Positions 32,521 through 41,027 of a stretch of 64,000 nt of DNA are shown here, piece by piece (position 1 is the first letter of the stretch; every line of letters starts with the position of its first letter). The DNA lies in contig QHVT01000007.1 of the NCBI GenBank assembly GCA_003223645.1, forward strand, positions 232,531 through 296,530. Reading direction: 5' to 3'. Made by a program: the position numbers and the translations under genes. This DNA is from Acidobacteriota bacterium (GTDB taxonomy: Bacteria; Acidobacteriota; Thermoanaerobaculia; Gp7-AA8). The notes under the pieces were generated by a model, which saw only the letters and a program-made list of their open reading frames with translations, made no database searches and had not been told where the DNA came from.

Positions 32521-34551
32521 ATGGACACCGAAGACGTGCCGATCGAGCAGGCGGCTGCGTCGGCACTCGAGCTGTTATCGCGCAACGAGACTTCCATCGC
32601 GACGTTCGCAGACGTGATGGACGTGACGACTGTTCTCGAAACGTTCAGCGAAGATCCCTCGGCCGAAGAAGCATGGCTGAGCGATTGGGTTGATGCGTTG
32701 CAGGCGGACATTGAAAGCGCCATTCGCGCTCGTGGCGATGGCAAACGCGCGAGGCTGTTGCATGAGGTGGAGCTCTGCCAGTTGCGATTGCAGGAGCGTG
32801 TGCAACTGCTGCGGGACCTGGAAGTGCATCGAAGAGATGCAGGTACGCTTCAGAAGGAGATCGATGATGTCGAGATTTCCGAAGCAAAACGGCGCCGCGA
32901 TTTGATCAATCGCAGAATCGCAGCAGCCAAGCAGCGCGTAGCCGAGCAGATCCAGAAGCTCGAAGAGGAGCGGGTGAAGGCACAAGAACAGCTCGAACGC
33001 GCGGCGCTCGGCGATTACGTCGAGCGGAAGAAACAATGGGAGGACTCTGCGAGCGATCGCGAAAGACGAGCCGGCGCTCTCAGACAGGATGCGGAGTATG
33101 CCCGGAAATTAGCTGAGGCAACGCAAACGCGAGCGGCGACATTCAACAAGAATCTCATCACACGCACGGTGGCCGGGTACCTGGTGTGGATCGGCTATGC
33201 ATCGGTTCCTGCAACCGGGGCAGTGTTCGCGCAGCTCATCGCCGGTGAGAACTTCTCGCTCGACTGGATTATCGAAACCGCGCGCAGTTTCGCCGATACT
33301 CCATGGGTCTGGTTCCAGCGTTTCTGGCCCCTCATGCTGCTGTTCCTCATAGGACTGGCGCTGCTGCTCGTGACTACCTATGCCGTCGACAAATTGATCT
33401 ATCGCCTCGATCCGCGCTGGCGCTGGCGCCAGCGTGAGCGAGCCAATCCGATCGGACAGCCGGCCATTACTCGTCGCTCATTTGTGCGTCTGTTCGCGCT
33501 CGTTCCTTACGCTCTAATTGGCTGCATGGCCGTCGCGTTCGTCGCAGCCGGGCAGGTTAAGGACGACATCTTCCGTTCATTCATCTCTTCGGCCGCGGAC
33601 ACCGCGATCGGCAGTACCATCGCGATGATGGCTACTGCCGTGATGATGATGTACATCATCAAGGTCATCGAGCCGCGAGAGAGTGGTCCCACCTTCCGTC
33701 GTTCGTGGGAAATGGTCCTGGCACCTGGCGCAATCGTTTTCGCTGTTGCGTTAGCCGCTGTCATCGCGAATGACAAGCGCTGGAGTGCATGGATGTTGTT
33801 TATGCTTCTCGGCTCTCTGTCGCTGGCCTACGGTTTGATCTATCACGGCATCTACAAAGACGCGGAGAAGGCACAGGAAGAGCTGGACACGATCAACGCT
33901 CAAATTTTCAGCGAGCAATTCGGCCCGGAGCGGCCGAAATTCACCGGTGCTTTCCTGCAACAAAGTACTGAGCTCGCTGTACGCTATGCGCGCGATCGGC
34001 AGCATCTCGAGAACATTGCAGCTAGGCTGAGTCTGGGATTCATCCCGCTGTACGCACCGCCTCCGCCAAAGTTGAAGGTTGTCCGTTACTGGCTGACGCC
34101 AGCGCACTGGTTCACGAGCGTCCGCACTAACGGCCACGAGCCACCGCAGAAACAATTCGAGATCATGGATAGCGAGATCGCACCGGAGATTCTCGAGGAA
34201 CTAGATCGATTCACGCGACAGAAAGCGCATCTGGAAATTGCGAAACGCGCGGCCGACAAAAAAGTCGAGGAACTCGAGCAGGCGACGAGCCGAGAGCGGC
34301 ACGAACAAATCCGAAACGACCTTTCCGACATGCTCGGCCGGATCGACGAGTTCAATGCCGAGGACGAGGAGTGGATCGCGAGGGCAGACAAGGGGGCGAA
34401 TGAATTGTGGCTGCGCATTCGCGGCCAGGCCGCGTCGTCGGCGCCACTTCGACAAAGCGTTCGGTCGTGGAATGGCCAGCGAACGCCAAATTCACGCCCC
34501 GGCACGCGGCCGCCTGCGTTGCCACCGGATTCAGGAGAAGACAGAAAATGA
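32521..34551 (+). CDS. Operon gene A: coiled-coil and multi-TM protein of unknown function
   Basis: 676 residues. The N-terminal 100 residues are helical and acidic; a long coiled coil covers about 100-210 (KRRRDLINRRIAAAKQRVAE). Six TM segments lie between about 220 and 446, and a second coiled coil at about 560-625 is followed by a Pro/Arg-rich tail. No domain recognised with certainty. Base and codon use are visibly less GC-biased than neighbouring genes, hinting at transfer. It is coupled to gene B by ATGA overlap. Probably an inner-membrane scaffold or sensor. Confidence 0.75.
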   Translation: MDTEDVPIEQAAASALELLSRNETSIATFADVMDVTTVLETFSEDPSAEEAWLSDWVDALQADIESAIRARGDGKRARLLHEVELCQLRLQERVQLLRDLEVHRRDAGTLQKEIDDVEISEAKRRRDLINRRIAAAKQRVAEQIQKLEEERVKAQEQLERAALGDYVERKKQWEDSASDRERRAGALRQDAEYARKLAEATQTRAATFNKNLITRTVAGYLVWIGYASVPATGAVFAQLIAGENFSLDWIIETARSFADTPWVWFQRFWPLMLLFLIGLALLLVTTYAVDKLIYRLDPRWRWRQRERANPIGQPAITRRSFVRLFALVPYALIGCMAVAFVAAGQVKDDIFRSFISSAADTAIGSTIAMMATAVMMMYIIKVIEPRESGPTFRRSWEMVLAPGAIVFAVALAAVIANDKRWSAWMLFMLLGSLSLAYGLIYHGIYKDAEKAQEELDTINAQIFSEQFGPERPKFTGAFLQQSTELAVRYARDRQHLENIAARLSLGFIPLYAPPPPKLKVVRYWLTPAHWFTSVRTNGHEPPQKQFEIMDSEIAPEILEELDRFTRQKAHLEIAKRAADKKVEELEQATSRERHEQIRNDLSDMLGRIDEFNAEDEEWIARADKGANELWLRIRGQAASSAPLRQSVRSWNGQRTPNSRPGTRPPALPPDSGEDRK

Positions 34552-35765
34552 GCGATACAAACAATTGGCCGATTGTCGGGATCGACAGTAACGAGCGTTA
34601 CGATCACAGTTCGGGCGAGCCGTTACCGATGACTTACGGAGAAGTGGAGTATCGCCGCGGCTGGACTGATGGGCGTCTCGGCGTGCGAGTGCCTCATACA
34701 TATGAGGTCTACCAATTCCGAGCGCGACGCTGGTGTGACGAACATCGGCTCGCGATCGAACAAAAGGTTGAACGGGCGAGAGCGGAACGTAACTTTGCGC
34801 AGGCTCGTGCCCAGCGCGCAGAAGGCGAGGTATCACGCATCTACGTCCATTTCGTAGATGTCGATACGGAGCGCCTCGGAAGTCCAAGCAGTTACTCAGT
34901 GCTGCTTGGCATTGTCTACTGCTTCGTCGCGCTACTGCTGTGGATCGCTGATCTCCCGCTGTCGCTGCTTGCCGCGGACGGTCTCGATATTCGTACAAAC
35001 TACGCGCAGATTGCCGATCTCACGTCTCTCTTCCAAGGCTGGAAGTCGATGTGGGAACCGCTTGCCTTCTCCATCGGTATCGCTGTGCTCGGGCTTTTTT
35101 TCAAATTCGTAGCCGACTTCTTCTTCAAGCCGAAGCTGCAGCGACATGTCTGGATGAGGGTCCTCTCAACAATTCTCTTGATTGGTCTAATTACGCTCGT
35201 GATCTGGAATCTTTATTCGCTCGCGCAACTGCGTACGGGAATCAAATCGCTGCATGAAGCACAGCGTGCGGCCGCCGCCTCAGGGACGCCGCTCAACGTT
35301 ACCGCATTAACGGAGAAGATGCAAAAAGAGGCGGCGAGATCGTTCATCCTGTTAACCCTCACGTTGCCTATTATCGGCGGCATCTGTGCGTCAGTTGGCT
35401 GGAGCCGCATTGAAAGCGTGGTTCGGTACCGAACCCTTAAGAGCACTTGGGAAAAGTCACAAATGGCTGCCGACGAGCTAAATCACGAGAGTCTCGCTGC
35501 AGACGCGAATCTGCGCAGTCTCGAGAATGATGCCAAGGCGGCTCGCCAGGTTCCTGCCGAAGATGTGGCCGCTGCGGCCGAATACCTTTATGAGCAGGGA
35601 TTTACGCGCGGACGTTTAGTGCCGGAGACAATTCACAATGGTCGCCGTCTTCACGAGAGGGCGCAGTTCGCTGTGAAGCGCCTTCTGGGAATTTCGGAGC
35701 GGCAATTGAGCGAGTCAGCGTCTTCACTCGTGGAAGAGCAGATGCCGGAGGTGAGGACGCGATGA
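34548..35765 (+). CDS. Operon gene B: four-TM protein with flanking coiled coils
   Basis: 405 residues from ATG 34548 (AGGAG upstream). A cytoplasmic N-terminus with an aromatic YGEVEYRRGWTDGRLG motif is followed by a coiled coil (about 65-100) and TM helices near 118-140, 165-190, 205-228 and 268-292. A C-terminal helical domain ends in SASSLVEEQMPEV. The layout parallels gene A (coiled coil-TM-coiled coil), suggesting that the two form a membrane complex. Function unknown. Confidence 0.75.
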   Translation: MSDTNNWPIVGIDSNERYDHSSGEPLPMTYGEVEYRRGWTDGRLGVRVPHTYEVYQFRARRWCDEHRLAIEQKVERARAERNFAQARAQRAEGEVSRIYVHFVDVDTERLGSPSSYSVLLGIVYCFVALLLWIADLPLSLLAADGLDIRTNYAQIADLTSLFQGWKSMWEPLAFSIGIAVLGLFFKFVADFFFKPKLQRHVWMRVLSTILLIGLITLVIWNLYSLAQLRTGIKSLHEAQRAAAASGTPLNVTALTEKMQKEAARSFILLTLTLPIIGGICASVGWSRIESVVRYRTLKSTWEKSQMAADELNHESLAADANLRSLENDAKAARQVPAEDVAAAAEYLYEQGFTRGRLVPETIHNGRRLHERAQFAVKRLLGISERQLSESASSLVEEQMPEVRTR

Positions 35766-36592
35766 GCCGAGGTTCGCTCTCGGCGTTCGCGTTCTTGATT
35801 TTGGCGTGTGGTGCGGGGCCGGATACCGCCGTTAAGGCAGCCGCTCACAACTCCGGGGCGGCGACTCCGATTAAGGCATCATCCAGCTTGGGACCGACCA
35901 CGTTCATCGTGTTTGCTGATGTGACCCGTAGTCTCACGGACGAGGAACAACACTCGGTCATCGAAAATGTGCAGAAAGTCGTAGACATCCTTCCCCCGCG
36001 AGGTCGTCTTCTCGTATTTCCGATTCTTGAAGATGTCGAGCGCGCGAACGCGCTCATGGATCGGCAACTGCCGGAGTTACAAACAACGAGCGATGCGGTT
36101 GCGGCTGACATGCAACGCGCGTCAATGCGTAAGCAGGTCGCGGCGAGCCTCGAATCCGTTCTCCGTGGTCCGGCGCACGGCAGAGATCGTACCTGCGTTT
36201 CGGGGGCGTTGCGCAAGGCGGACGAGCTAGCAATGGACCTGCGAGACACCGTGGAGATTGTGCTCGTCAGCGACATGCTCGAGGATTGTGATGACTCTCT
36301 TCTGCGCACGCCGCTGCGACTTCAAAAATCGTCGATCAGCCAGGAACTGAAACGCGCCCGCGACTTGGCGTCTGGAGCCCTCCTGGATCTCAACGGGGCA
36401 AGCGTAACGGCAGTTTTGCCCACTGTCCCCACGTCAAAGCAGAAGGTTGCGCGCCCCCCGGTGCACGAGTTGAAGGCATTCTGGCGCGCAATTCTCGATC
36501 ACTGTGGCGATCAGCCGGCGAACTATCGGTTCGGCACGGGCTTCCCCAAGCGTTTGCTCGACTACAAGCAGCGCCAGGAAGGAGGTATTTGA
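35762..36592 (+). CDS. Operon gene C: VWA-like lipoprotein
   Basis: 276 residues. Short signal sequence with a Cys at 17 (FLILACGAG), probably lipidated although the lipobox is not ideal. The fold reads as a von Willebrand A domain: strand TTFIVFADVTRSLTDEE contains the MIDAS motif D-x-T-x-S, an RTCVSGALRKADE loop supplies a Thr/Ser position, and strand VEIVLVSDML ends in SD. It would bind a divalent metal and a protein partner at the outer face of the inner membrane. ATGA overlap with gene B. Confidence 0.75.
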   Translation: MSRGSLSAFAFLILACGAGPDTAVKAAAHNSGAATPIKASSSLGPTTFIVFADVTRSLTDEEQHSVIENVQKVVDILPPRGRLLVFPILEDVERANALMDRQLPELQTTSDAVAADMQRASMRKQVAASLESVLRGPAHGRDRTCVSGALRKADELAMDLRDTVEIVLVSDMLEDCDDSLLRTPLRLQKSSISQELKRARDLASGALLDLNGASVTAVLPTVPTSKQKVARPPVHELKAFWRAILDHCGDQPANYRFGTGFPKRLLDYKQRQEGGI

Positions 36593-36594
36593 GC

Positions 36595-36984
36595 ATGGCA
36601 GTGAATGAAGTACGCCTACTCGACGGAGCGCTGATCAAGTATGAGCGGCCGGCGAAGAATCTCTACGAAAGGGTCGAAGCTCTGGTCGAAGGTGATAAGG
36701 CGGCCAGCCGCATCATTGTCAGCATCATCGTCGGAGGGACGACAGCGTTTACCGGCGTCGCATCCGTGGCAGGCCTGGCCACGGCCATTGCCGAACGCGA
36801 ATTCTTCTTGCTCGCGACGGCAACCATCGGGACTCTCGTTGCCACTGTCTGGAGGGCGGCGACCCGCGGTCCGACGGGCGAATTGGGGGCGGCGGTAAGA
36901 CGGATCAAGGAACGCACCATGGGTGCCTATCGCGACGCGATTGCTAACGCGGGGTTAATTTCGAAAGAACGGAAAAGCTTATGA
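36595..36984 (+). CDS. Operon gene D: small two-TM protein
   Basis: 129 residues preceded by a strong AGGAAGGAGG ribosome binding site. Hydrophobic segments at about 40-63 and 71-89 with a soluble helical tail (TGELGAAVRRIKERTMGAY). No family recognised. ATGA overlap with gene E suggests the two are made in equal amounts. Confidence 0.7.
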   Translation: MAVNEVRLLDGALIKYERPAKNLYERVEALVEGDKAASRIIVSIIVGGTTAFTGVASVAGLATAIAEREFFLLATATIGTLVATVWRAATRGPTGELGAAVRRIKERTMGAYRDAIANAGLISKERKSL

Positions 36985-37370
36985 ATTTATCTATCTCCGA
37001 CGCAGCACGCAAACAGTTACGGGGCGTACCGAGCGAACCATTTGCCGTTGACGGTTTCGCAGAATTCCAGAGCTCAGTCGAGCGGTACATCGATGATTTG
37101 ATCATGGAATCCGTTCAAGTCATGAGGCGTCATGATTCGGCATCGATTTCGCCGCAATACGTCAAGATGGCTGCACAGAACATCATTCGGCGGCGAGGTC
37201 GAAAGTTGTCGGCGTTGATCAGCGCCGCCGGTGGCGCATGCCTTGCCGGCGCAGTTACGTGCGCGTGGGAGATCGCGCAGCATAAAGCTACACCTAGTGC
37301 CACAATTGCTGCTTTTGTGTTCCTGGCTGTCGGGTTGACTCTCACCTTTGTCTATGCCAACCGCCAGTAG
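36981..37370 (+). CDS. Operon gene E: histone-fold-like domain with C-terminal TM hairpin
   Basis: 129 residues. Residues about 25-70 (FQSSVERYIDDLIMESVQVM, then RRHDSASISPQYVKMAAQNI) match the pattern of the histone fold: a long central helix, a loop with a basic residue and S/T-I, then an I-x-x-x-x-V-x-x-A helix. Two TM segments follow (about 80-97, 105-125). A membrane-tethered histone-fold protein would be unusual in bacteria; the assignment is by pattern and needs profile comparison. Confidence 0.6.
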   Translation: MNLSISDAARKQLRGVPSEPFAVDGFAEFQSSVERYIDDLIMESVQVMRRHDSASISPQYVKMAAQNIIRRRGRKLSALISAAGGACLAGAVTCAWEIAQHKATPSATIAAFVFLAVGLTLTFVYANRQ

Positions 37371-37374
37371 AAGG

Positions 37375-37399
37375 GAAAGCTGCGACCTAATGGAAGTCG
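37375..37399. terminator. Hairpin between operon gene E and dnaE2
   Basis: AGCTGCGAC and GTCGTAGCT arms (one G-T wobble) in the convergent gap, overlapping the dnaE2 stop codon. There is no T-tract, so terminator function is doubtful. Confidence 0.35.
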
Positions 37400-40300
37400 T
37401 AGCTATACACGTCCATCACACCATCCAACGGCCAGAAACGCTCCGCGCGCACCGACGCCTGTCCTTCCTGGTTCTGCACGATGCCTTCGACGATGAGGCC
37501 GGAGTTGGTGAGGATGACGGATCGTTCGTCCGCGAAGAGTTGCGGTTTGACGATCGCCTGTGAGAGTCCGGTCTCGTCTTCGAGCGTGAGGAAGACGAAT
37601 CCTTTTGCGGTTCCGGGTCGCTGGCGCACGATCACCGCGCCGGCGGTCGTGACGCGGCTGCCGTTCGGAACGTTCTTCAAGTCCGCCGCGCTGAGCACTC
37701 CCTGTTTGCGCAGTTGCGGGCGGAAGTGTTCGAGCAGATGTTTGCCGGCGGTGAGCTCCATCGACGTGTAGTCGGCCATCGTTTCTTCGGTGGCGGACAT
37801 GTCGCGGAGCGGTGAGTTGTTCGCGTGCGACGCGTCCTCGAACATCTCGCCCGCATTTCTTGCGGCGTACGACGCCTGCCACAGCGCGGCGCGACGGGTC
37901 ATGCCGAACGATGCGAGTGCGCCGGCGTAGGCGAGCTTGGTGAGTTGATCGTCACGCAGTTTCGCGCGGCGCGCGAGGTCGTCGGCGGCGCGGAACGGCT
38001 GCGCGGCTTCGACGCGCAGTCCCGATTCCGCGCGCAGCCCTTTCACGAAACGCATGCCGAGGCGCACGGCGCCGTCTTCCCAGCGGCACATCCATCCCGA
38101 TTGGTTCACGTCGACCGGCAGCACTTTCACGCCGTGCCGCTGCGCGTCCTTCACCAACGTCGCTGGATGATAGAAACCCATCGGCCACGCGTTGAGCAGC
38201 GAGACGTAGAACGACGTCGGGTGGTGCGCCTTGAGGTACGCGCTCGCGTACGCGATGAGCGCGAAGCTCGCGGCGTGCGACTCGGGGAAGCCGTACAGCG
38301 CGAACGACGTGATCGACTTCACGATCTGGTCCTGCGCCTCGCTGCCGATGCCGCGCTGCGTCATGCCCGAGCGCAGCCGCTTCTCGATCTCCACCATCCT
38401 CTCCATCGATCGCTTGAATCCCATCGCACGCCTCAGCTCCTCGGCCTCGCCTCCGGTGAATCCGGCCGCGACCATCGCGATGCGCAGCAGCTGCTCCTGA
38501 AACAGCGGCACGCCGAGCGTGCGCTCGAGGATCGGCTCGAGACACGGATGCGGATATTCGACCGGTACTTTTTTCTGTCGGCGATCGAAGAACGGCTTGA
38601 TCATCCCGCCGACGATCGGACCGGGACGGATGATCGCGACCTGCACGACGATGTCGTAGAAACAGTTCGGCGCGTTGCGCGGCAACGACGCCATCTGCGC
38701 GCGGCTCTCGACCTGGAACATGCCGATCGTGTCGGCCTCGTTCAGCATCTTGTAGACGAGCGGGTCGTTCTCCGGCAGATGCGCAAGGTCCACTTCTTTA
38801 CCTTCGCAGCGCCGGATCGTCGGGATCATCTCCTCCATCGCGGCAAGCATGCCGAGTCCGAGGAGATCGACTTTGATGAGGCCGAGATCGGCGCAGTCAT
38901 CCTTGTCCCACTGAATCACCACGCGGCCGGGCATCGACGCCGGCTCGAGCGGCACGACTTCGTCGAGCCGTCCCTTCGCCAGCACCATCCCGCCGGAGTG
39001 CTGTCCCATATGGCGCGGCAGGTTCTGGATCTGCAGATACAGCCGCATGAAGTGCTGCATGCGCAGATCATTCGGGTCGAATCCCGCGCGCGACAGCTCC
39101 TGGGGGAGGTTGTCCATTTTTTCGCGAATCTCGCCGAAGTGCCACGTGCTGACCATCTTCGAGAACTTGTCGGCCTGCTCGAGCGAGAAGCCGAGGGCCT
39201 TGCCGACTTCGCGCGCGGCGGAACGGTCGCGATACGTGATCACGTTCGCCGTCATCGCCGCGCCGTGCTGGCCGTATTTTTTGTAGACGTGCTGGATGAC
39301 GCGCTCGCGCTGGTCGCCGGACGGCAGATCGAGATCGATGTCCGGCCACTCGCCGCGTTCTTCGGACAGGAAGCGCTCGAACAGCAGATCCATTTTCACG
39401 GGATCGACGGCGGTGATGCCGAGCGCGTAGCACACCGCGCTGTTCGCCGCCGAGCCGCGGCCCTGCACGAGGATCTTCTCGCGATTGCAGAACTGCACGA
39501 TGTCCCAGACGATGAGGAAGTAGCCCGCGAGCTGGAGCTTCTCGATCATCGCCAGCTCCTTCTCGAGCTGCGCCTGCGCGCGCGCCGTGAGCGGGCGGAA
39601 GCGGACCCTGGCCGCGTTCCACGTCATCTTGCGAAGAAACGAATCATTCGTCTCGCCGGGCGGCAGCGGATAGTCGGGGAATTGATATCCGAGATCGTGC
39701 AGATCGAACGCGAGGATGTTCGACAGCTCCCACGCATTGCTCAGCGCGTGCGGCAAATCCGCGAACAACTTCGACATCTCTTTCGCGTTCTTGATGTGCC
39801 GCTCGCGATTGATGCCGAGGAGCCGTCCGGCCGTGTCGACGTTCACTCCTTCGCGAATACAGGTGAGGACATCGTGCAACTCCTTGTCCTCGGGACGCGC
39901 ATAACGAACGCCGTTCGTCGCAACGACCGGCAACCGCATCCGCTGCGCGAGATCGACGAGTCGAATGTTGTGATGCTCTTCCTCCCGAATGAAATGCCGC
40001 TGCAACTCGACATGCGTGCGCCCTTTGAAGATGCCACTGATCTTATGCACCGTCTCGTCGTCCGCCCGCGTGAGCGCATGCAGCCCCTCAGCGTACTGTT
40101 CGATCAATTCCCACGCGTAACGCGCCTCGCGCTTGGGATGGCTCAGCGCGCCGGCCGTGAGGAGCTTGCACAAGTTTTTGTAGCCAGCGCGATTTTCGAC
40201 GAGCAGCGTGAGCGTCTCATTGCGAGGAGGACGCGCCTCATGAAGACCGGGCTCCGTGTCATCGAGAGTCAGCTCCGTCCCGAGGATCGCCTTCACGCCA

Positions 40301-40473
40301 TTCTTTCGCGCGGCGGTGAAAAAGCGCGGCGCGCCGTAGAAACCATCCTTGTCGATGATGGCCATTGCGGGGATGTCGTTTTGGATGGCGTGGTAGATGA
40401 GGTCCTCGGGCAGGGTGGCGCCGTTGAGGAAGTAGAAGGAGGAGGCGGCGCGGAGTTCGACGTAAGGAGGCAT
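37387..40473 (-). CDS. dnaE2: Error-prone DNA polymerase III alpha subunit DnaE2
   Basis: 1028 residues. C-family polymerase with GRGSAANSAVCYALGI and the DnaE2-type catalytic motif EWPDIDLDLPSGDQRERVI (two of the three acidic residues), then YGFPESHAASFALIAYASA and a C-terminal OB domain ending in WPLDGVMDVYSYDFH. The N-terminal PHP region starts ELRAASSFYFLNGAT instead of the metal-binding H-x-H form, so PHP activity is probably lost. DnaE2 performs translesion synthesis with ImuA/ImuB, which are encoded 3 kb away on the same strand. Confidence 0.95.
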   Translation of the reverse strand: MPPYVELRAASSFYFLNGATLPEDLIYHAIQNDIPAMAIIDKDGFYGAPRFFTAARKNGVKAILGTELTLDDTEPGLHEARPPRNETLTLLVENRAGYKNLCKLLTAGALSHPKREARYAWELIEQYAEGLHALTRADDETVHKISGIFKGRTHVELQRHFIREEEHHNIRLVDLAQRMRLPVVATNGVRYARPEDKELHDVLTCIREGVNVDTAGRLLGINRERHIKNAKEMSKLFADLPHALSNAWELSNILAFDLHDLGYQFPDYPLPPGETNDSFLRKMTWNAARVRFRPLTARAQAQLEKELAMIEKLQLAGYFLIVWDIVQFCNREKILVQGRGSAANSAVCYALGITAVDPVKMDLLFERFLSEERGEWPDIDLDLPSGDQRERVIQHVYKKYGQHGAAMTANVITYRDRSAAREVGKALGFSLEQADKFSKMVSTWHFGEIREKMDNLPQELSRAGFDPNDLRMQHFMRLYLQIQNLPRHMGQHSGGMVLAKGRLDEVVPLEPASMPGRVVIQWDKDDCADLGLIKVDLLGLGMLAAMEEMIPTIRRCEGKEVDLAHLPENDPLVYKMLNEADTIGMFQVESRAQMASLPRNAPNCFYDIVVQVAIIRPGPIVGGMIKPFFDRRQKKVPVEYPHPCLEPILERTLGVPLFQEQLLRIAMVAAGFTGGEAEELRRAMGFKRSMERMVEIEKRLRSGMTQRGIGSEAQDQIVKSITSFALYGFPESHAASFALIAYASAYLKAHHPTSFYVSLLNAWPMGFYHPATLVKDAQRHGVKVLPVDVNQSGWMCRWEDGAVRLGMRFVKGLRAESGLRVEAAQPFRAADDLARRAKLRDDQLTKLAYAGALASFGMTRRAALWQASYAARNAGEMFEDASHANNSPLRDMSATEETMADYTSMELTAGKHLLEHFRPQLRKQGVLSAADLKNVPNGSRVTTAGAVIVRQRPGTAKGFVFLTLEDETGLSQAIVKPQLFADERSVILTNSGLIVEGIVQNQEGQASVRAERFWPLDGVMDVYSYDFH

Positions 40474-40512
40474 GAAGGCAGAAGGCAGAAGGCAGAAGGC
40501 AGAAGGCAGAAC
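40470..40512. repeat. AGAAGGC heptamer array, left arm
   Basis: Six tandem GGCAGAA heptamers between the dnaE2 start and the four-helix-bundle gene stop. Complementary to the arm at 40879-40915. Confidence 0.85.
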
Positions 40513-40913
40513 TAAGAAGTTTGGGTTTTGGGGAGGCTTGCTTTTTTTACGATTGACGTAAGGATTGCGACGATCTCATTTGCTTCGTCAACGAGAGGTT
40601 GGACACTGGCCGGAGCGATCATTGCAGTTGCGGCGATGATTCGTAGCCAGTAGTGCGATTCGCGCGCTTCTTTCAGCGCGATTCGATTCTTTGCAACGAA
40701 ATCCGGCCGGCTCTGAGCTGCTTCCGCCTCTTCGAGATTTGAACCGATCGAGGTGCCCGAGCGCAGAAGTTGATTCGCGGCGACACGATCTGTCCCGCGT
40801 TTTCGTGTCATCGCGCGATGCAATCGAATCACACGACACGCGAATTCAAACGCACGCTCGCGAATATCCTGATTTCTCACTTCTGCATTCTGCCTTCTGC
40901 CTTCTGCCTTCAT
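40512..40913 (-). CDS. Four helix bundle protein (23S rRNA-IVP/S23 family)
   Basis: 133 residues. The core is the TIGR02436-type helical bundle: AFEFACRVIRLHRAM, QLLRSGTSIGSNLEEAEAAQ, FVAKNRIALKEARESHYWLR, and a C-terminal helix ending ILTSIVKKA. Members are found in rRNA intervening sequences and near retroelement genes; function is unclear. The first ~13 residues are translated from the right-hand AGAAGGC array, and the gene lies exactly between the two inverted arms. Confidence 0.85.
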   Translation of the reverse strand: MKAEGRRQNAEVRNQDIRERAFEFACRVIRLHRAMTRKRGTDRVAANQLLRSGTSIGSNLEEAEAAQSRPDFVAKNRIALKEARESHYWLRIIAATAMIAPASVQPLVDEANEIVAILTSIVKKASLPKTQTS

Positions 40914-40915
40914 TC
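40879..40915. repeat. GCCTTCT heptamer array, right arm
   Basis: Reverse complement of the array at 40470-40512: CTTCTGCATTCTGCCTTCTG followed by further words. It encodes the N-terminus of the four-helix-bundle protein. Confidence 0.8.
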
Positions 40916-41027
40916 GTTTCTCTACCCGAAGTAGCGTTTCACCTCATCGTCTTCCGCCCATGCCTCCATTCCGATACATCCTGTAGCCCTCGCGAAACGC
41001 CTCTCCTTCACCATACGTATTCATTCC

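Noticed and set aside
37825-40515. Very long plus-strand open frame (896 codons) opposite dnaE2
   Set aside because: It is antisense to the recognised DnaE2 motifs and has arginine/histidine-rich composition typical of high-GC shadow frames.
40512-40913. Diversity-generating retroelement because of the four-helix-bundle (Avd-like) gene
   Set aside because: No reverse transcriptase, template repeat or variable repeat with adenine-specific differences is seen in the window.
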